A DNA stretch of 64,000 bases from Dyadobacter sp. (GTDB taxonomy: Bacteria; Bacteroidota; Bacteroidia; Cytophagales; Spirosomataceae): the NCBI RefSeq assembly GCF_017744695.1, contig NZ_JAGIAS010000004.1, forward strand, positions 455,303 through 519,302, read 5' to 3'. Position 1 is the first letter of the stretch; each line of letters begins with the position of its first letter. This document shows positions 1-7,806 of this stretch, one piece after another. A program made the position numbers and the translations under genes. The notes beneath the pieces are model-generated. The model saw only the letters and a program-made list of their open reading frames with translations, was not told the DNA's origin and made no database searches.

Positions 1-780
1 GGCCGCCGCGATGAAGCCGATCCGCCAGCCTGTCATCGCATAACCTTTCGCAACACCGTTTACAGTAATCACGCGGTCTTTCAATGCTGGGATGGAACCG
101 ATACTGAAATGCCCTTCTTCGGTAAAGTTGATGTATTCATAGATTTCGTCAGCCAGCACGTAAACACCTTCGTGTTTTTCGAGTACTGCCGCGATTTCTC
201 TCAATTCTTTTTCTGAGTAAACAGCGCCCGTCGGGTTGTTCGGCGAAGCGTACATCACCACTTTCGTACGTGGCGTGATGGCTGCCTCCAATTGAGCAGC
301 TGTTACTTTGAAATCGTTTTCGAAAGCACCGTCGATAATTACGGATTTACCTTCGGCCAGTTTCACCATTTCGGAATAGCTCACCCAGTAAGGTGCGAAG
401 ATCACCACTTCGTCGCCCGGATTTACCAGAACCTGGACCACGTTCGCGAGTGAATGCTTGGCACCGGTCGAAACCACGATATTTTCAGGTTTCCAATCTA
501 TATTATTGTCGCGCTTTAACTTATCAGCAATAGCCTTTCGCAGATCAGGGTAACCTGCTACGGGTGAGTAACCATGAAAACCATCGTCGATGGCTTTTTT
601 AGCGGCCTCGCAAATGTGTGCGGGCGTCTTGAAGTCTGGCTCACCAACGCTCAGACTGATCACTTTGTGGCCTTGTGCGGCCAGTTCACGGGCCATTTTG
701 GTCATCGCCAGCGTCGAAGATTCTTCGAGCGCGTTGATCCGGTCGGCCAACAACCGGGTTTGCTCTGCTACTGCGGACAT
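1..780 (-). CDS. Class I/II PLP-dependent aminotransferase (aspartate aminotransferase-like), 3' end outside window
   Basis: The first 260 residues are visible, starting at ATG 780 with MSAVAEQTRLLADRINALEE; the C-terminus lies beyond base 1. The protein belongs to the fold-type I aminotransferases, which move an amino group between aspartate (or a related amino acid) and 2-oxoglutarate using pyridoxal phosphate. Visible family motifs are SVGEPDFKTP near the N-terminus, SPNNPTG in the cofactor/substrate region, the DEIYEY segment with the aspartate that contacts the PLP ring nitrogen, and VAKGYAMTGWRIG, whose lysine is the PLP Schiff-base residue. A TACCTTTG box on the minus strand at 845-838 is a plausible promoter. 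The family is secure; the exact substrate is inferred. Confidence 0.9.
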   Translation of the reverse strand, partial: MSAVAEQTRLLADRINALEESSTLAMTKMARELAAQGHKVISLSVGEPDFKTPAHICEAAKKAIDDGFHGYSPVAGYPDLRKAIADKLKRDNNIDWKPENIVVSTGAKHSLANVVQVLVNPGDEVVIFAPYWVSYSEMVKLAEGKSVIIDGAFENDFKVTAAQLEAAITPRTKVVMYASPNNPTGAVYSEKELREIAAVLEKHEGVYVLADEIYEYINFTEEGHFSIGSIPALKDRVITVNGVAKGYAMTGWRIGFIAAA

Positions 781-837
781 TGCAATGTTTTAATTAAGTT
801 AAAGAAGGTACTGCGAACTGTATCAACAAATTGCCCG

Positions 838-845
838 CAAAGGTA
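838..845 (-). promoter_or_regulatory. Bacteroidota-type -7 promoter box for the aminotransferase gene
   Basis: On the minus strand this reads TACCTTTG, matching the TAnnTTTG consensus of Bacteroidota primary sigma promoters. It lies about 58 bases upstream of the aminotransferase ATG at 780. A clear -33 TTG was not found at ideal spacing. Confidence 0.5.
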
Positions 846-962
846 CGGCTTTTTTGGCAGTTGCATTGTATTATGTTAAGAAAGATTTATCGGCAACGCA
901 TTAGTTAGCAGGCAGAGGGCTCTAATTGCTTGAAATGGCGCCACCAACAACGATATTTGTCC

Positions 963-2489
963 ATGGACACACCAATTACCATCGAAGAAATCATTTTCCT
1001 GGCCACCGTGCCGGAGGACCTGCGCCCGGCATTCCTGCGCGTCGCGAACGGCCTGCACGATCGTGCGGAATACCCGAGAGAGAAGGTATTCCTGATGCTC
1101 GTCAAAATGCTGAATGATCCAAAAAAGTATGCTTATTCCAAAAACAAGCTCACGAATCTGGCCAAAACGGTTTTCGATCTCAAAAAAGCAGGAACGGAAA
1201 TCACACTCACCGACGCCGGCAAAGAACTGATTTACAATGAAGAATCAGTACTGACCCTCGTAGAAAAAGAGCCTCAGGCAAAAAACACTTTCCATCTCCG
1301 CGAAGACAAGCTGGATTACGCTGTTTTCGGTAAAGAGCATATCGAAAAAGGCGCATTACTACAAATGGAAACGGCCGTTAGCTTACCCATATCGGTCGCT
1401 GGTGCATTAATGCCCGACGCACACCAGGGTTACGGATTACCGATCGGCGGCGTATTAGCCACGGAAGCCGATAAAGTAATCCCCTACGCCGTGGGTGTCG
1501 ACATTGCCTGCCGCATGTGTATGTCGGTATTCGATATTCCGACCGATTACCTCAAACGCGAGCCGCATTTCCTGAAAAAGATCCTGACTGAAAATACCAA
1601 ATTCGGCATGGGCGGGGAAACCGCGCGGAAATACGACGAAAGCATCATGGACCAGCCTGAATGGGAAGCCACCAAAACGATCCGTTCTTTGAAAGACAAG
1701 GCTTACCGGCAGCTAGGTACGTCCGGCACCGGCAATCATTTTGTAGAATGGGGCATCGTAGAAGTATTTGAAAATGATCCGCTTTTGAATTTACCGAAAG
1801 GCGAGTACCTCTCCCTGCTCTCGCATTCCGGCTCACGCGGCTTCGGAGGAACTGTCGCCAATTATTATTCCAAACTGGCCATGCAAAAAACGGTACTGCC
1901 CAAGCAGGCCGCGCATTTGGCGTGGCTGGATTTGAACACGGAAGAAGGCCAGGAATACTGGATCGCGATGAACCTTGCGGGCGAATATGCTTCGGCCAAT
2001 CACCACGAAATCCATAACAAAATGGCTAAGTCGCTGGGCGAAAAGCCATTAAAAATCATCGAAAACCATCATAATTTCGCCTGGAAGGAAACGCTCGCCA
2101 ACGGCCGCGAAGTGATCGTTCACCGCAAAGGCGCCACACCCGCCGGCACCGACGAACTGGGCATTATCCCCGGCTCCATGGCGCAGCCTGGCTACGTCAT
2201 ACGCGGTAAAGCCAACGCCGCCTCCATCAGCTCCGCCTCGCACGGGGCCGGACGCCTGCTCTCGCGCACGAAAGCATTCACGACGACCACCCGCAGCCAA
2301 ATGAACAAAATATTGCAAGACAATGGTATTCAACTCATTGGTGGTGACCTCGATGAATCGCCGATGGTTTATAAGAATATTGAAGATGTGATTTCCGCGC
2401 AGTCAGAGCTGGTGACCGTGCTGGCGAGGTTTTCGCCTAAGATTGTCAGGATGGCGGATGCAAATCGGAAGGAGGGACGGGAAGACTAA
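963..2489 (+). CDS. rtcB: RtcB family RNA-splicing ligase
   Basis: This 508-residue protein carries the RtcB catalytic core. Family members join RNA ends bearing a 2',3'-cyclic phosphate (or 3'-phosphate) to 5'-hydroxyl ends, using GTP and manganese. Visible motifs are MPDAHQGYG (150-158), GVDIACRM (178-185, a variant of the usual GVDIGCGM with its metal-binding cysteine), GTGNHFVEWG (His259), LSHSGSRGFG (His288), HRKGATPAG (His387) and SHGAGRLLSR, whose His427 matches the guanylylated histidine of the family. About 110 residues precede the core, so the protein is longer than many RtcBs. ATG 963 (MDTPITIEE) is preferred over the in-frame ATG at 930. No rtcA or archease is adjacent. It converges on a RelE-like toxin/antitoxin pair with only two bases between the stop codons. 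Confidence 0.9.
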   Translation: MDTPITIEEIIFLATVPEDLRPAFLRVANGLHDRAEYPREKVFLMLVKMLNDPKKYAYSKNKLTNLAKTVFDLKKAGTEITLTDAGKELIYNEESVLTLVEKEPQAKNTFHLREDKLDYAVFGKEHIEKGALLQMETAVSLPISVAGALMPDAHQGYGLPIGGVLATEADKVIPYAVGVDIACRMCMSVFDIPTDYLKREPHFLKKILTENTKFGMGGETARKYDESIMDQPEWEATKTIRSLKDKAYRQLGTSGTGNHFVEWGIVEVFENDPLLNLPKGEYLSLLSHSGSRGFGGTVANYYSKLAMQKTVLPKQAAHLAWLDLNTEEGQEYWIAMNLAGEYASANHHEIHNKMAKSLGEKPLKIIENHHNFAWKETLANGREVIVHRKGATPAGTDELGIIPGSMAQPGYVIRGKANAASISSASHGAGRLLSRTKAFTTTTRSQMNKILQDNGIQLIGGDLDESPMVYKNIEDVISAQSELVTVLARFSPKIVRMADANRKEGRED

Positions 2490-2491
2490 GA

Positions 2492-2701
2492 CTAGTCGAT
2501 CCCTAGTTGCGATTTCACGTCTTCCAGACTATGCCAAGTCTTGGTTTCCGCTTTAACTTTTACAGCAGTCAAATAGTCCGAAAGATCTTCGATGCTTTCA
2601 AAATCTGAAAGCTCACTAAGTAATGCCTCATACTCGCCAATCGGCAAAACTGCGAACTTTGGCTTGCCGTCCTCTTCTATAATTTGTGCGTTCAGATTCA
2701 T
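2492..2701 (-). CDS. Antitoxin-like small protein of a RelE-type pair
   Basis: This acidic 69-residue protein (MNLNAQIIEEDGKPKFAVLP...) resembles the short antitoxins that follow RelE/ParE-type toxins in Bacteroidota, where the N-terminus forms a small beta/helix DNA-binding part (PKFAVLPIGEYEALL). Its ATG overlaps the toxin stop by one base (TAATG), which indicates translational coupling. The order is toxin first, antitoxin second, as in higBA-like and some relE loci. Its role as antitoxin is inferred from size, composition and partner; no specific family is certain. Confidence 0.7.
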   Translation of the reverse strand: MNLNAQIIEEDGKPKFAVLPIGEYEALLSELSDFESIEDLSDYLTAVKVKAETKTWHSLEDVKSQLGID

Positions 2702-2958
2702 TAGTATATCTCTTTTCTGTGTCCTACATCAATAATTTCTAAAACCTCAAACTCATTATATTTATTGAAAAGAACCCGGTAATCACCGACTCTTAGACGA
2801 AATACGGCCCTTGGATGGTTTTGGAGACATTTCACATTAGCTTTGGATTGGGGAGAGTCCGCCAGTTCTTCGAGCTGAGCAATAATCTTTCCAGCCTCTC
2901 TCTTCTGGAGAGCTTTCAGGCTCTTTAAAGCCCGATCCGTAAAAATCAGTCTGTACAT
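2701..2958 (-). CDS. RelE/ParE superfamily toxin
   Basis: This 85-residue basic protein (MYRLIFTDRALKSLKALQKR...) has the RelE/ParE layout: an N-terminal beta strand, two helices (ALKSLKALQKREAGKIIAQLEEL), then a beta sheet with FRLRVGDYRVLFNK and a C-terminal VGHRKEIY. The RVGDYRVLF strand and the terminal H-R-x-x-x-Y are the conserved part of RelE-type mRNA interferases, which cut ribosome-bound mRNA. It is the first gene of a two-gene operon with the antitoxin at 2492-2701. The presence of RxGDYR and the C-terminal HRKEIY favours a RelE-like ribonuclease over a ParE gyrase poison, but this was not tested. Confidence 0.85.
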   Translation of the reverse strand: MYRLIFTDRALKSLKALQKREAGKIIAQLEELADSPQSKANVKCLQNHPRAVFRLRVGDYRVLFNKYNEFEVLEIIDVGHRKEIY

Positions 2959-2986
2959 CAGGAAGCATAGTGTGTTTTCTATAAAT

Positions 2987-4234
2987 TTAAAACACCTCCC
3001 CCAAATTCACAAACAGCCCTCTCGACCCATCCATACCAAACCCGTAATCAATCGCAATATTGGCGCCGGAGGTTTTATTCACCTTAATACGAATGCCCAA
3101 TCCTCCCGCGGGAGCGATTTTGCGGAATGTTTTGGAAGGCCAGTCGGAAACACTTTGCGCGTTGGCAAATATTACGCCTCCAAAAAGGCCGTTTTTGGTG
3201 AATGCAAAGCGATATTCGGATTCGAAGTAGAGTAGATTAGTGCTCCTGAACCGGCCCTGAATATAGCCGCGGCCGATGTTATTGGTCGGGTCCCAGCCGG
3301 TAGCAGGAAGATCAAGGTAGGGGGGCTTGCCGATGGTGAGCCAGTTGTAATTCCAGAACGCGAGCGTGTTCTGACTACCTTGCGGGAAGTTGAAATATCT
3401 CCGGACGTCGATCACGACGGATTGCCAGTTGTTGGTGCTGCCGAGGGTGGTCATGTTCGGGCGGAACTGGACGTTGCTATAAAAACCTTTGAGCGGGTTA
3501 ATGGAGTTCGTCCGGCTATCGTAAGCAACGGTTACCAGCGGTCCCACGGACGACGATTTGTGCCCCAATCCATAATCTTTAATGTCCTGGTTCAGTTTCT
3601 CCTCCTTATTCGTCTGCATGATTTGCCACCTTTTGTCGTACGCGAAGCCCAGTCCGACAAAAAACGATTTCCCGATTTTCTTCAAAACCGTCTGATGCAA
3701 TCGCAAATGTTTGTATTTCAGACCCGTAGCATCGCTTATTTTAGAATCCATACCCAACCCATATGTATCCTGCGGGTATTTGAAAAACCGCCAGTCGACT
3801 ACGAAATTATAGTTATTATGCCTCGTCCAGATGTTCGCCTGGACGGGGATGGTCATTTGCTTGTATTCCGTATAAATGAAATTGGTGGTAATGCTCGAAA
3901 TGTTGGTCGTTTTGGGGTTGCTCGTGTAGAATGCGATGTTCGCATTGAGCGAGCCCGTGAGTCCGGACGACAGCGTGTACCCACCCGCAGGCACGAGCGA
4001 GAAAATCGGCTTGCCGGAGCGGATCTTCGGAACGCGTACCGAATCCGATTTGTCCTTCGATTTCCACTTTCTGAGCACGTCGATCAGGTCCTTTTGCATC
4101 ACCTTTTGTGCTGAATCGGCCGTGGCGACTGTGTCCCTGCCAGCGACTTGCCTTGCATTTACATCATTTCCGGCCCGCAAACCATTCACGGTCAGCATAA
4201 TGAGCGCAGTTACGATGTAAAAAGCCTTGATCAC
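2987..4234 (-). CDS. BamA/TamA-like outer membrane barrel protein (surface antigen D15 family)
   Basis: The protein has 415 residues when started at GTG 4234 (VIKAFYIVTALIMLTV..., a good signal peptide). An in-frame ATG farther upstream at 4336 would run through the icd terminator hairpin at 4292-4329, so it is unlikely; ATG 4198 is the other option. After a short charged linker (DLIDVLRKWKSKDKSD) the rest is amphipathic beta strands, with PLVTVAYDSRTNSINPLKGFYSNVQFRPN typical of D15-family barrels and a C-terminal aromatic end (LFVNLGEVF). No POTRA domains are visible, so it is a barrel-only relative, not BamA itself. Its cargo is unknown. Confidence 0.75.
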   Translation of the reverse strand: MIKAFYIVTALIMLTVNGLRAGNDVNARQVAGRDTVATADSAQKVMQKDLIDVLRKWKSKDKSDSVRVPKIRSGKPIFSLVPAGGYTLSSGLTGSLNANIAFYTSNPKTTNISSITTNFIYTEYKQMTIPVQANIWTRHNNYNFVVDWRFFKYPQDTYGLGMDSKISDATGLKYKHLRLHQTVLKKIGKSFFVGLGFAYDKRWQIMQTNKEEKLNQDIKDYGLGHKSSSVGPLVTVAYDSRTNSINPLKGFYSNVQFRPNMTTLGSTNNWQSVVIDVRRYFNFPQGSQNTLAFWNYNWLTIGKPPYLDLPATGWDPTNNIGRGYIQGRFRSTNLLYFESEYRFAFTKNGLFGGVIFANAQSVSDWPSKTFRKIAPAGGLGIRIKVNKTSGANIAIDYGFGMDGSRGLFVNLGEVF

Positions 4235-4291
4235 TGGGTCGGGTTTATTAAGTACATTCCCAGTAATATATATTAAAATAGTACCCGCGAC

Positions 4292-4329
4292 AAAAAAAGC
4301 CACCGGCTTCTCGCGAAACCGGTGGCTTT
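4292..4329 (-). terminator. Rho-independent terminator of icd
   Basis: An 11-bp stem (AAAGCCACCGG / CCGGTGGCTTT) with a 12-base loop is followed, on the minus strand, by a run of T. It sits 20 bases after the icd stop codon and before the D15-family gene. Confidence 0.9.
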
Positions 4330-4348
4330 GTACCACTAAATGTGAATA

Positions 4349-5560
4349 TTATGCCAAAGCAGCTTTCAGGTTAGCGTCGATCGCTTCCAGGAACTCCTCC
4401 GTGTACAGGTAGTGCTCACCGTGTTTCACATCGTTTCCGTAGATACCCACAGCCAAATCCTTGGTCATTTTTCCGCTTTCCACAGTCTCGATACACACTT
4501 TTTCAAGCGCTTCCGAGAAGTCGATCAGCGGCTGGTTGTTGTCCAGTTTACCACGGAACGCCAGACCACGTGTCCATGCGAAGATGGAAGCAATTGGGTT
4601 AGTGGAAGTTGGCTTGCCTTTCTGGTGCTCACGGTAGTGACGGGTTACTGTTCCGTGCGCAGCCTCAGCTTCCATTGTTTTGCCATCCGGCGTAACCAAT
4701 GTAGAAGTCATCAGACCCAGTGAACCGAAACCTTGTGCAACGGTATCCGACTGAACGTCACCGTCGTAGTTTTTACAAGCCCATACGAAGTTACCTTCCC
4801 ATTTCAATGCGGAAGCCACCATGTCATCGATCAGACGGTGCTCGTAATGTACTTTTCCTTTGTATTCGTTTTCGTACACTTCCTGGAAAATATCCTTGAA
4901 GCGGCCGTCGTATTTTTTAAGGATGGTGTTTTTGGTAGACAGGTACAGAGGCCATCCTTTATCCAAAGCCACATTGAAGCAAGAACGCGCAAAGCCACGA
5001 ATCGACTCGTCGATGTTGTACATACCCATCGCCACACCGGCACCTTTGAACTGGTACACTTCGTGCTCGATCACTTGGCCGTCTTCGCCTTCGAATTTGA
5101 TGGTCAGTTTACCTTTCCCGGGAACTACGAAGTCGGTAGCACGGTATTGATCACCGAATGCGTGACGTCCTACGATAATAGGTGCAGTCCAGTTAGTAAC
5201 CAGGCGTGGTACGTTGCTCATTACGATCGGCTCACGGAATACAGTACCATCGAGGATGTTACGGATGGTTCCGTTCGGCGATTTCCACATTTGTTTCAGA
5301 CCGAATTCTTCAACACGTGCTTCGTCAGGTGTAATGGTCGCACATTTGATACCCACGCCGTATTCTTTGATCGCGTTGGCTGCATCGATAGTCACCTGGT
5401 CATTGGTCTCGTCGCGGTACTCGATACCCAAGTCGTAGTATTTGATATCTACGTCTATGTAAGGGAGGATCAGTTTTTCCTTGATAAATTTCCAGATGAT
5501 GCGGGTCATTTCATCGCCATCCAGTTCTACGACGGGATTGTCAACTTTAATTTTGCTCAT
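4349..5560 (-). CDS. icd: NADP-dependent isocitrate dehydrogenase, type II homodimeric
   Basis: This 403-residue enzyme oxidatively decarboxylates isocitrate to 2-oxoglutarate in the TCA cycle, producing NADPH. The sequence is of the eukaryote-like type II subfamily: MSKIKVDNPVVELDGDEMTRIIW at the N-terminus, YYDLGIEYRDETNDQVT, KSPNGTIRNILDGTVFREPI (the substrate-binding serine/asparagine/arginine region), and DMVASALKWEGNFVWACKNYDGDVQSD with metal-binding aspartates. The length matches the subfamily (about 400-415). It is flanked by its own terminator on the 3' side and appears monocistronic. Confidence 0.96.
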   Translation of the reverse strand: MSKIKVDNPVVELDGDEMTRIIWKFIKEKLILPYIDVDIKYYDLGIEYRDETNDQVTIDAANAIKEYGVGIKCATITPDEARVEEFGLKQMWKSPNGTIRNILDGTVFREPIVMSNVPRLVTNWTAPIIVGRHAFGDQYRATDFVVPGKGKLTIKFEGEDGQVIEHEVYQFKGAGVAMGMYNIDESIRGFARSCFNVALDKGWPLYLSTKNTILKKYDGRFKDIFQEVYENEYKGKVHYEHRLIDDMVASALKWEGNFVWACKNYDGDVQSDTVAQGFGSLGLMTSTLVTPDGKTMEAEAAHGTVTRHYREHQKGKPTSTNPIASIFAWTRGLAFRGKLDNNQPLIDFSEALEKVCIETVESGKMTKDLAVGIYGNDVKHGEHYLYTEEFLEAIDANLKAALA

Positions 5561-5675
5561 GTCTTAAATTCTATACAATAGTTAAAGATTTTGAAATCAG
5601 ACCGTGAAAGTACGAACAATAGGTTAAAAATGACGAATTTTCTCACCTCGCTTATAAAAGCTCCTTTGTAAAATT

Positions 5676-6515
5676 ATGGTAAAACAAGAAACCGTACGAA
5701 TAGGAAATGAGTACGATGAGGGTCTTCGAAAAAGACTTGAAAATGTGCTCAAAAGTATGTCTGCCGTCATTGAAAGTTCCCAAAGAGGAATGGCAGGTTC
5801 ACAGGATGTCGAGGTTATCCGGGTTGTAATCGGTGGGAAAAGCGTTTTAATAGAAGCCGAAACATACCTTGGGCTGAGCATTACCGGAGACCCTTCTCTT
5901 CTGCGCGAAATTATGAGGCAAATTACCGTTCTGAATAAGGCTACGCTGAGAAACGAATTTTCAAGAAAAAGGAAGCTTCTGCCGCAGGACGGACTCGCAC
6001 ACCTGAATGAGTCGATCTGTCTTAACCTTTCAAACTATCTCAAAGCCAAAACATTTCAGACGCTGCATACTTTTCTGCCGCAGATAAACGCTCGTGAAGT
6101 CGATACGTTCCGGATAATAACCGAGTTACGAAAGTCATTCCCGACCGTACGCATTGCCGCGCCGTACATCATACCTGGTACGCGTGAGATGGAACATTTT
6201 CTGGTGACGCCCTTCACCCATCTGGTCACGAATCAATGGCGCATTCCCGAGCCAGACCCAACGACGTCCGAGAAAATCCGGCCGGAAGAAATCGACATTG
6301 TCCTGGTCCCACTCCTTGCGTTTGACCGCCAGGGTTACCGGGTCGGCTACGGTGGGGGATATTACGACAGGTTCCTGCCGCAAACCCGTCCCGATTGCAT
6401 TAAAATGGGCCTTTCGCTATTTGAAGAAGTCGATGCAATTGAGGATATCGATCAGTATGACATCCCGCTCGACCTGTGTATTACGCCTGAGCGTATGTAC
6501 GATTTCAGAAATTAA
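5676..6515 (+). CDS. 5-formyltetrahydrofolate cyclo-ligase with an extra N-terminal segment
   Basis: Residues 88-279 form a complete cyclo-ligase, the ATP-dependent enzyme that converts 5-formyl-THF to 5,10-methenyl-THF. Visible signatures are NKATLRNEFSRKRKLL (start of the domain), the central AAPYIIPGTREMEHF stretch, VLVPLLAFDRQGYRVGYGGGYYDRFL (nucleotide-binding glycine loop) and the C-terminal DIPLDLCITPERMYDF. Family members are usually 180-200 residues; here 87 residues precede the domain in the same frame without a stop, containing VIRVVIGGKSVLIEAETYLGLSITGD. That segment was not recognised. An alternative start at ATG 5913 would give a standard-length enzyme, so the fusion depends on which start is used. 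Confidence 0.85.
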   Translation: MVKQETVRIGNEYDEGLRKRLENVLKSMSAVIESSQRGMAGSQDVEVIRVVIGGKSVLIEAETYLGLSITGDPSLLREIMRQITVLNKATLRNEFSRKRKLLPQDGLAHLNESICLNLSNYLKAKTFQTLHTFLPQINAREVDTFRIITELRKSFPTVRIAAPYIIPGTREMEHFLVTPFTHLVTNQWRIPEPDPTTSEKIRPEEIDIVLVPLLAFDRQGYRVGYGGGYYDRFLPQTRPDCIKMGLSLFEEVDAIEDIDQYDIPLDLCITPERMYDFRN

Positions 6516-6637
6516 ACGGCAACATTCCGAGTCCTGAAAAGCCTAGTAAACGACTCTGAAATGTCGGCTTTGCCCGTTCCTTCCTGAATTTTAATGCATT
6601 AATGGGTGATTTTCCGGTATCATTTTAAAAAACTGCG

Positions 6638-6645
6638 TAAATTTG
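6638..6645 (+). promoter_or_regulatory. Probable -7 promoter box for asd
   Basis: TAAATTTG matches the TAnnTTTG consensus and lies about 80 bases upstream of the asd ATG at 6725. No convincing -33 TTG was found at the expected spacing. Confidence 0.45.
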
Positions 6646-6724
6646 CGGCACTTTTCGCGAGGGCGGAGTAAGTCGTTCGCAGAGAGTAAATCATATTCTA
6701 TCCATTTTTAATCTTAATGCAAGA

Positions 6725-7735
6725 ATGAAAATCGCAGTAGTAGGCGCTACCGGTTTGGTGGGCGGCGAAATCCTCAAAGTGCTCGAAGAGCGTAATTTCC
6801 CGGTGACGGAGCTATTGGCCGTCGCATCTGAAAGGTCTGTTGGTAAGGAAGTTACATTCAAGGGTAAACAGATAAAGGTGATCGGCTTCGAGGATGCGAT
6901 TGCTGCCAAACCGGAGATCGCGATCTTCTCGGCCGGCGGTGGTACTTCACTGGCCCTTGCACCGAAATTCGCGGAAGCTGGTATCACAGTAGTGGATAAC
7001 TCTTCGGCCTGGCGTATGGATCCTACCAAAAAACTGGTGGTTCCTGAAATCAATGCAAGTGAATTGACGAAAGAAGACAAAATTATCGCAAACCCGAACT
7101 GCTCTACCATTCAAATGGTGGTGGTGCTGAACCCGTTGCACAAAAAATATAAAATCAAACGTGTGGTTGTTTCCACTTACCAGTCGGTAACCGGAACTGG
7201 CAAGGCTGCTGTGGATCAATTGTTCTCCGAGCGCGCCGGCGACCACAGCAAAGGCAAAGTGTACCCGCACCAGATCGACCTCAACGTGCTGCCGCACATC
7301 GACGTATTCCTTGACAATGGTTATACCAAAGAGGAAATGAAGATGACCAACGAGACGAAGAAGATCATGAGCGACGACAGCATCGCGGTAACTGCGACCA
7401 CTGTTCGTATCCCTACGATCGGCGGTCACTCTGAGGCTGTTAACATCGAGTTCGAAAATGAGTACGATCTCGACGAAGTACGCCAGATCCTGAGCGAAAC
7501 CGAAGGCGTAATCGTGCAGGACGATCCGAAAAATGCATTGTACCCAATGCCATTAACGGCTCACGGCAAAGACGAAACTTTCGTAGGCCGTATCCGCCGC
7601 GACGAATCTCAGCCTAAAACACTGAACCTGTGGATCGTAGCGGACAACTTGCGCAAAGGAGCTGCTACCAATGCGGTACAGATCGCTGAGTTTCTGGCAA
7701 AGCATGACCTGGTAGGTGTAGCTGCGGAAGCATAA
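6725..7735 (+). CDS. asd: Aspartate-semialdehyde dehydrogenase
   Basis: This 336-residue enzyme reduces aspartyl phosphate to aspartate semialdehyde, the branch point toward lysine/diaminopimelate, threonine and methionine. The N-terminus MKIAVVGATGLVGGEIL is the Rossmann NADP-binding loop; NPNCSTIQ contains the catalytic Cys126; GGHSEAVNIEF contains the acid-base His235; and SSAWRMDP and YQSVTGTGKAAVDQL are typical of the family. The length is normal. It is followed by a perfect 19-bp stem-loop (7749-7791) shared with the convergent nuoD. Confidence 0.96.
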   Translation: MKIAVVGATGLVGGEILKVLEERNFPVTELLAVASERSVGKEVTFKGKQIKVIGFEDAIAAKPEIAIFSAGGGTSLALAPKFAEAGITVVDNSSAWRMDPTKKLVVPEINASELTKEDKIIANPNCSTIQMVVVLNPLHKKYKIKRVVVSTYQSVTGTGKAAVDQLFSERAGDHSKGKVYPHQIDLNVLPHIDVFLDNGYTKEEMKMTNETKKIMSDDSIAVTATTVRIPTIGGHSEAVNIEFENEYDLDEVRQILSETEGVIVQDDPKNALYPMPLTAHGKDETFVGRIRRDESQPKTLNLWIVADNLRKGAATNAVQIAEFLAKHDLVGVAAEA

Positions 7736-7748
7736 TCGACGCATACAG

Positions 7749-7791
7749 TATAAATGCAAAGAGCCGCTTGATGCGGCTCTTTGCATTTATA
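7749..7791. terminator. Perfect 19-bp stem-loop between convergent asd and nuoD
   Basis: The arms are perfect reverse complements over 19 bp (TATAAATGCAAAGAGCCGC and its complement) around a 5-base loop (TTGAT). The outer parts are A/T rich on both sides, so it can terminate transcription from either direction. It lies 13 bases after asd and 15 bases after nuoD. Confidence 0.85.
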
Positions 7792-7806
7792 TACTATTCT
7801 AAAAAA

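Noticed and set aside
3380..4114. A 244-residue open frame opposite the D15-family gene
   Set aside because: No motifs; the minus strand encodes a coherent barrel protein.
4235..4336. Upstream extension of the D15-family protein to ATG 4336
   Set aside because: It would be translated through the icd terminator hairpin, and a better signal peptide begins at GTG 4234.
4733..5581. A 282-residue open frame opposite icd
   Set aside because: The isocitrate dehydrogenase on the minus strand is certain; this frame is its shadow.
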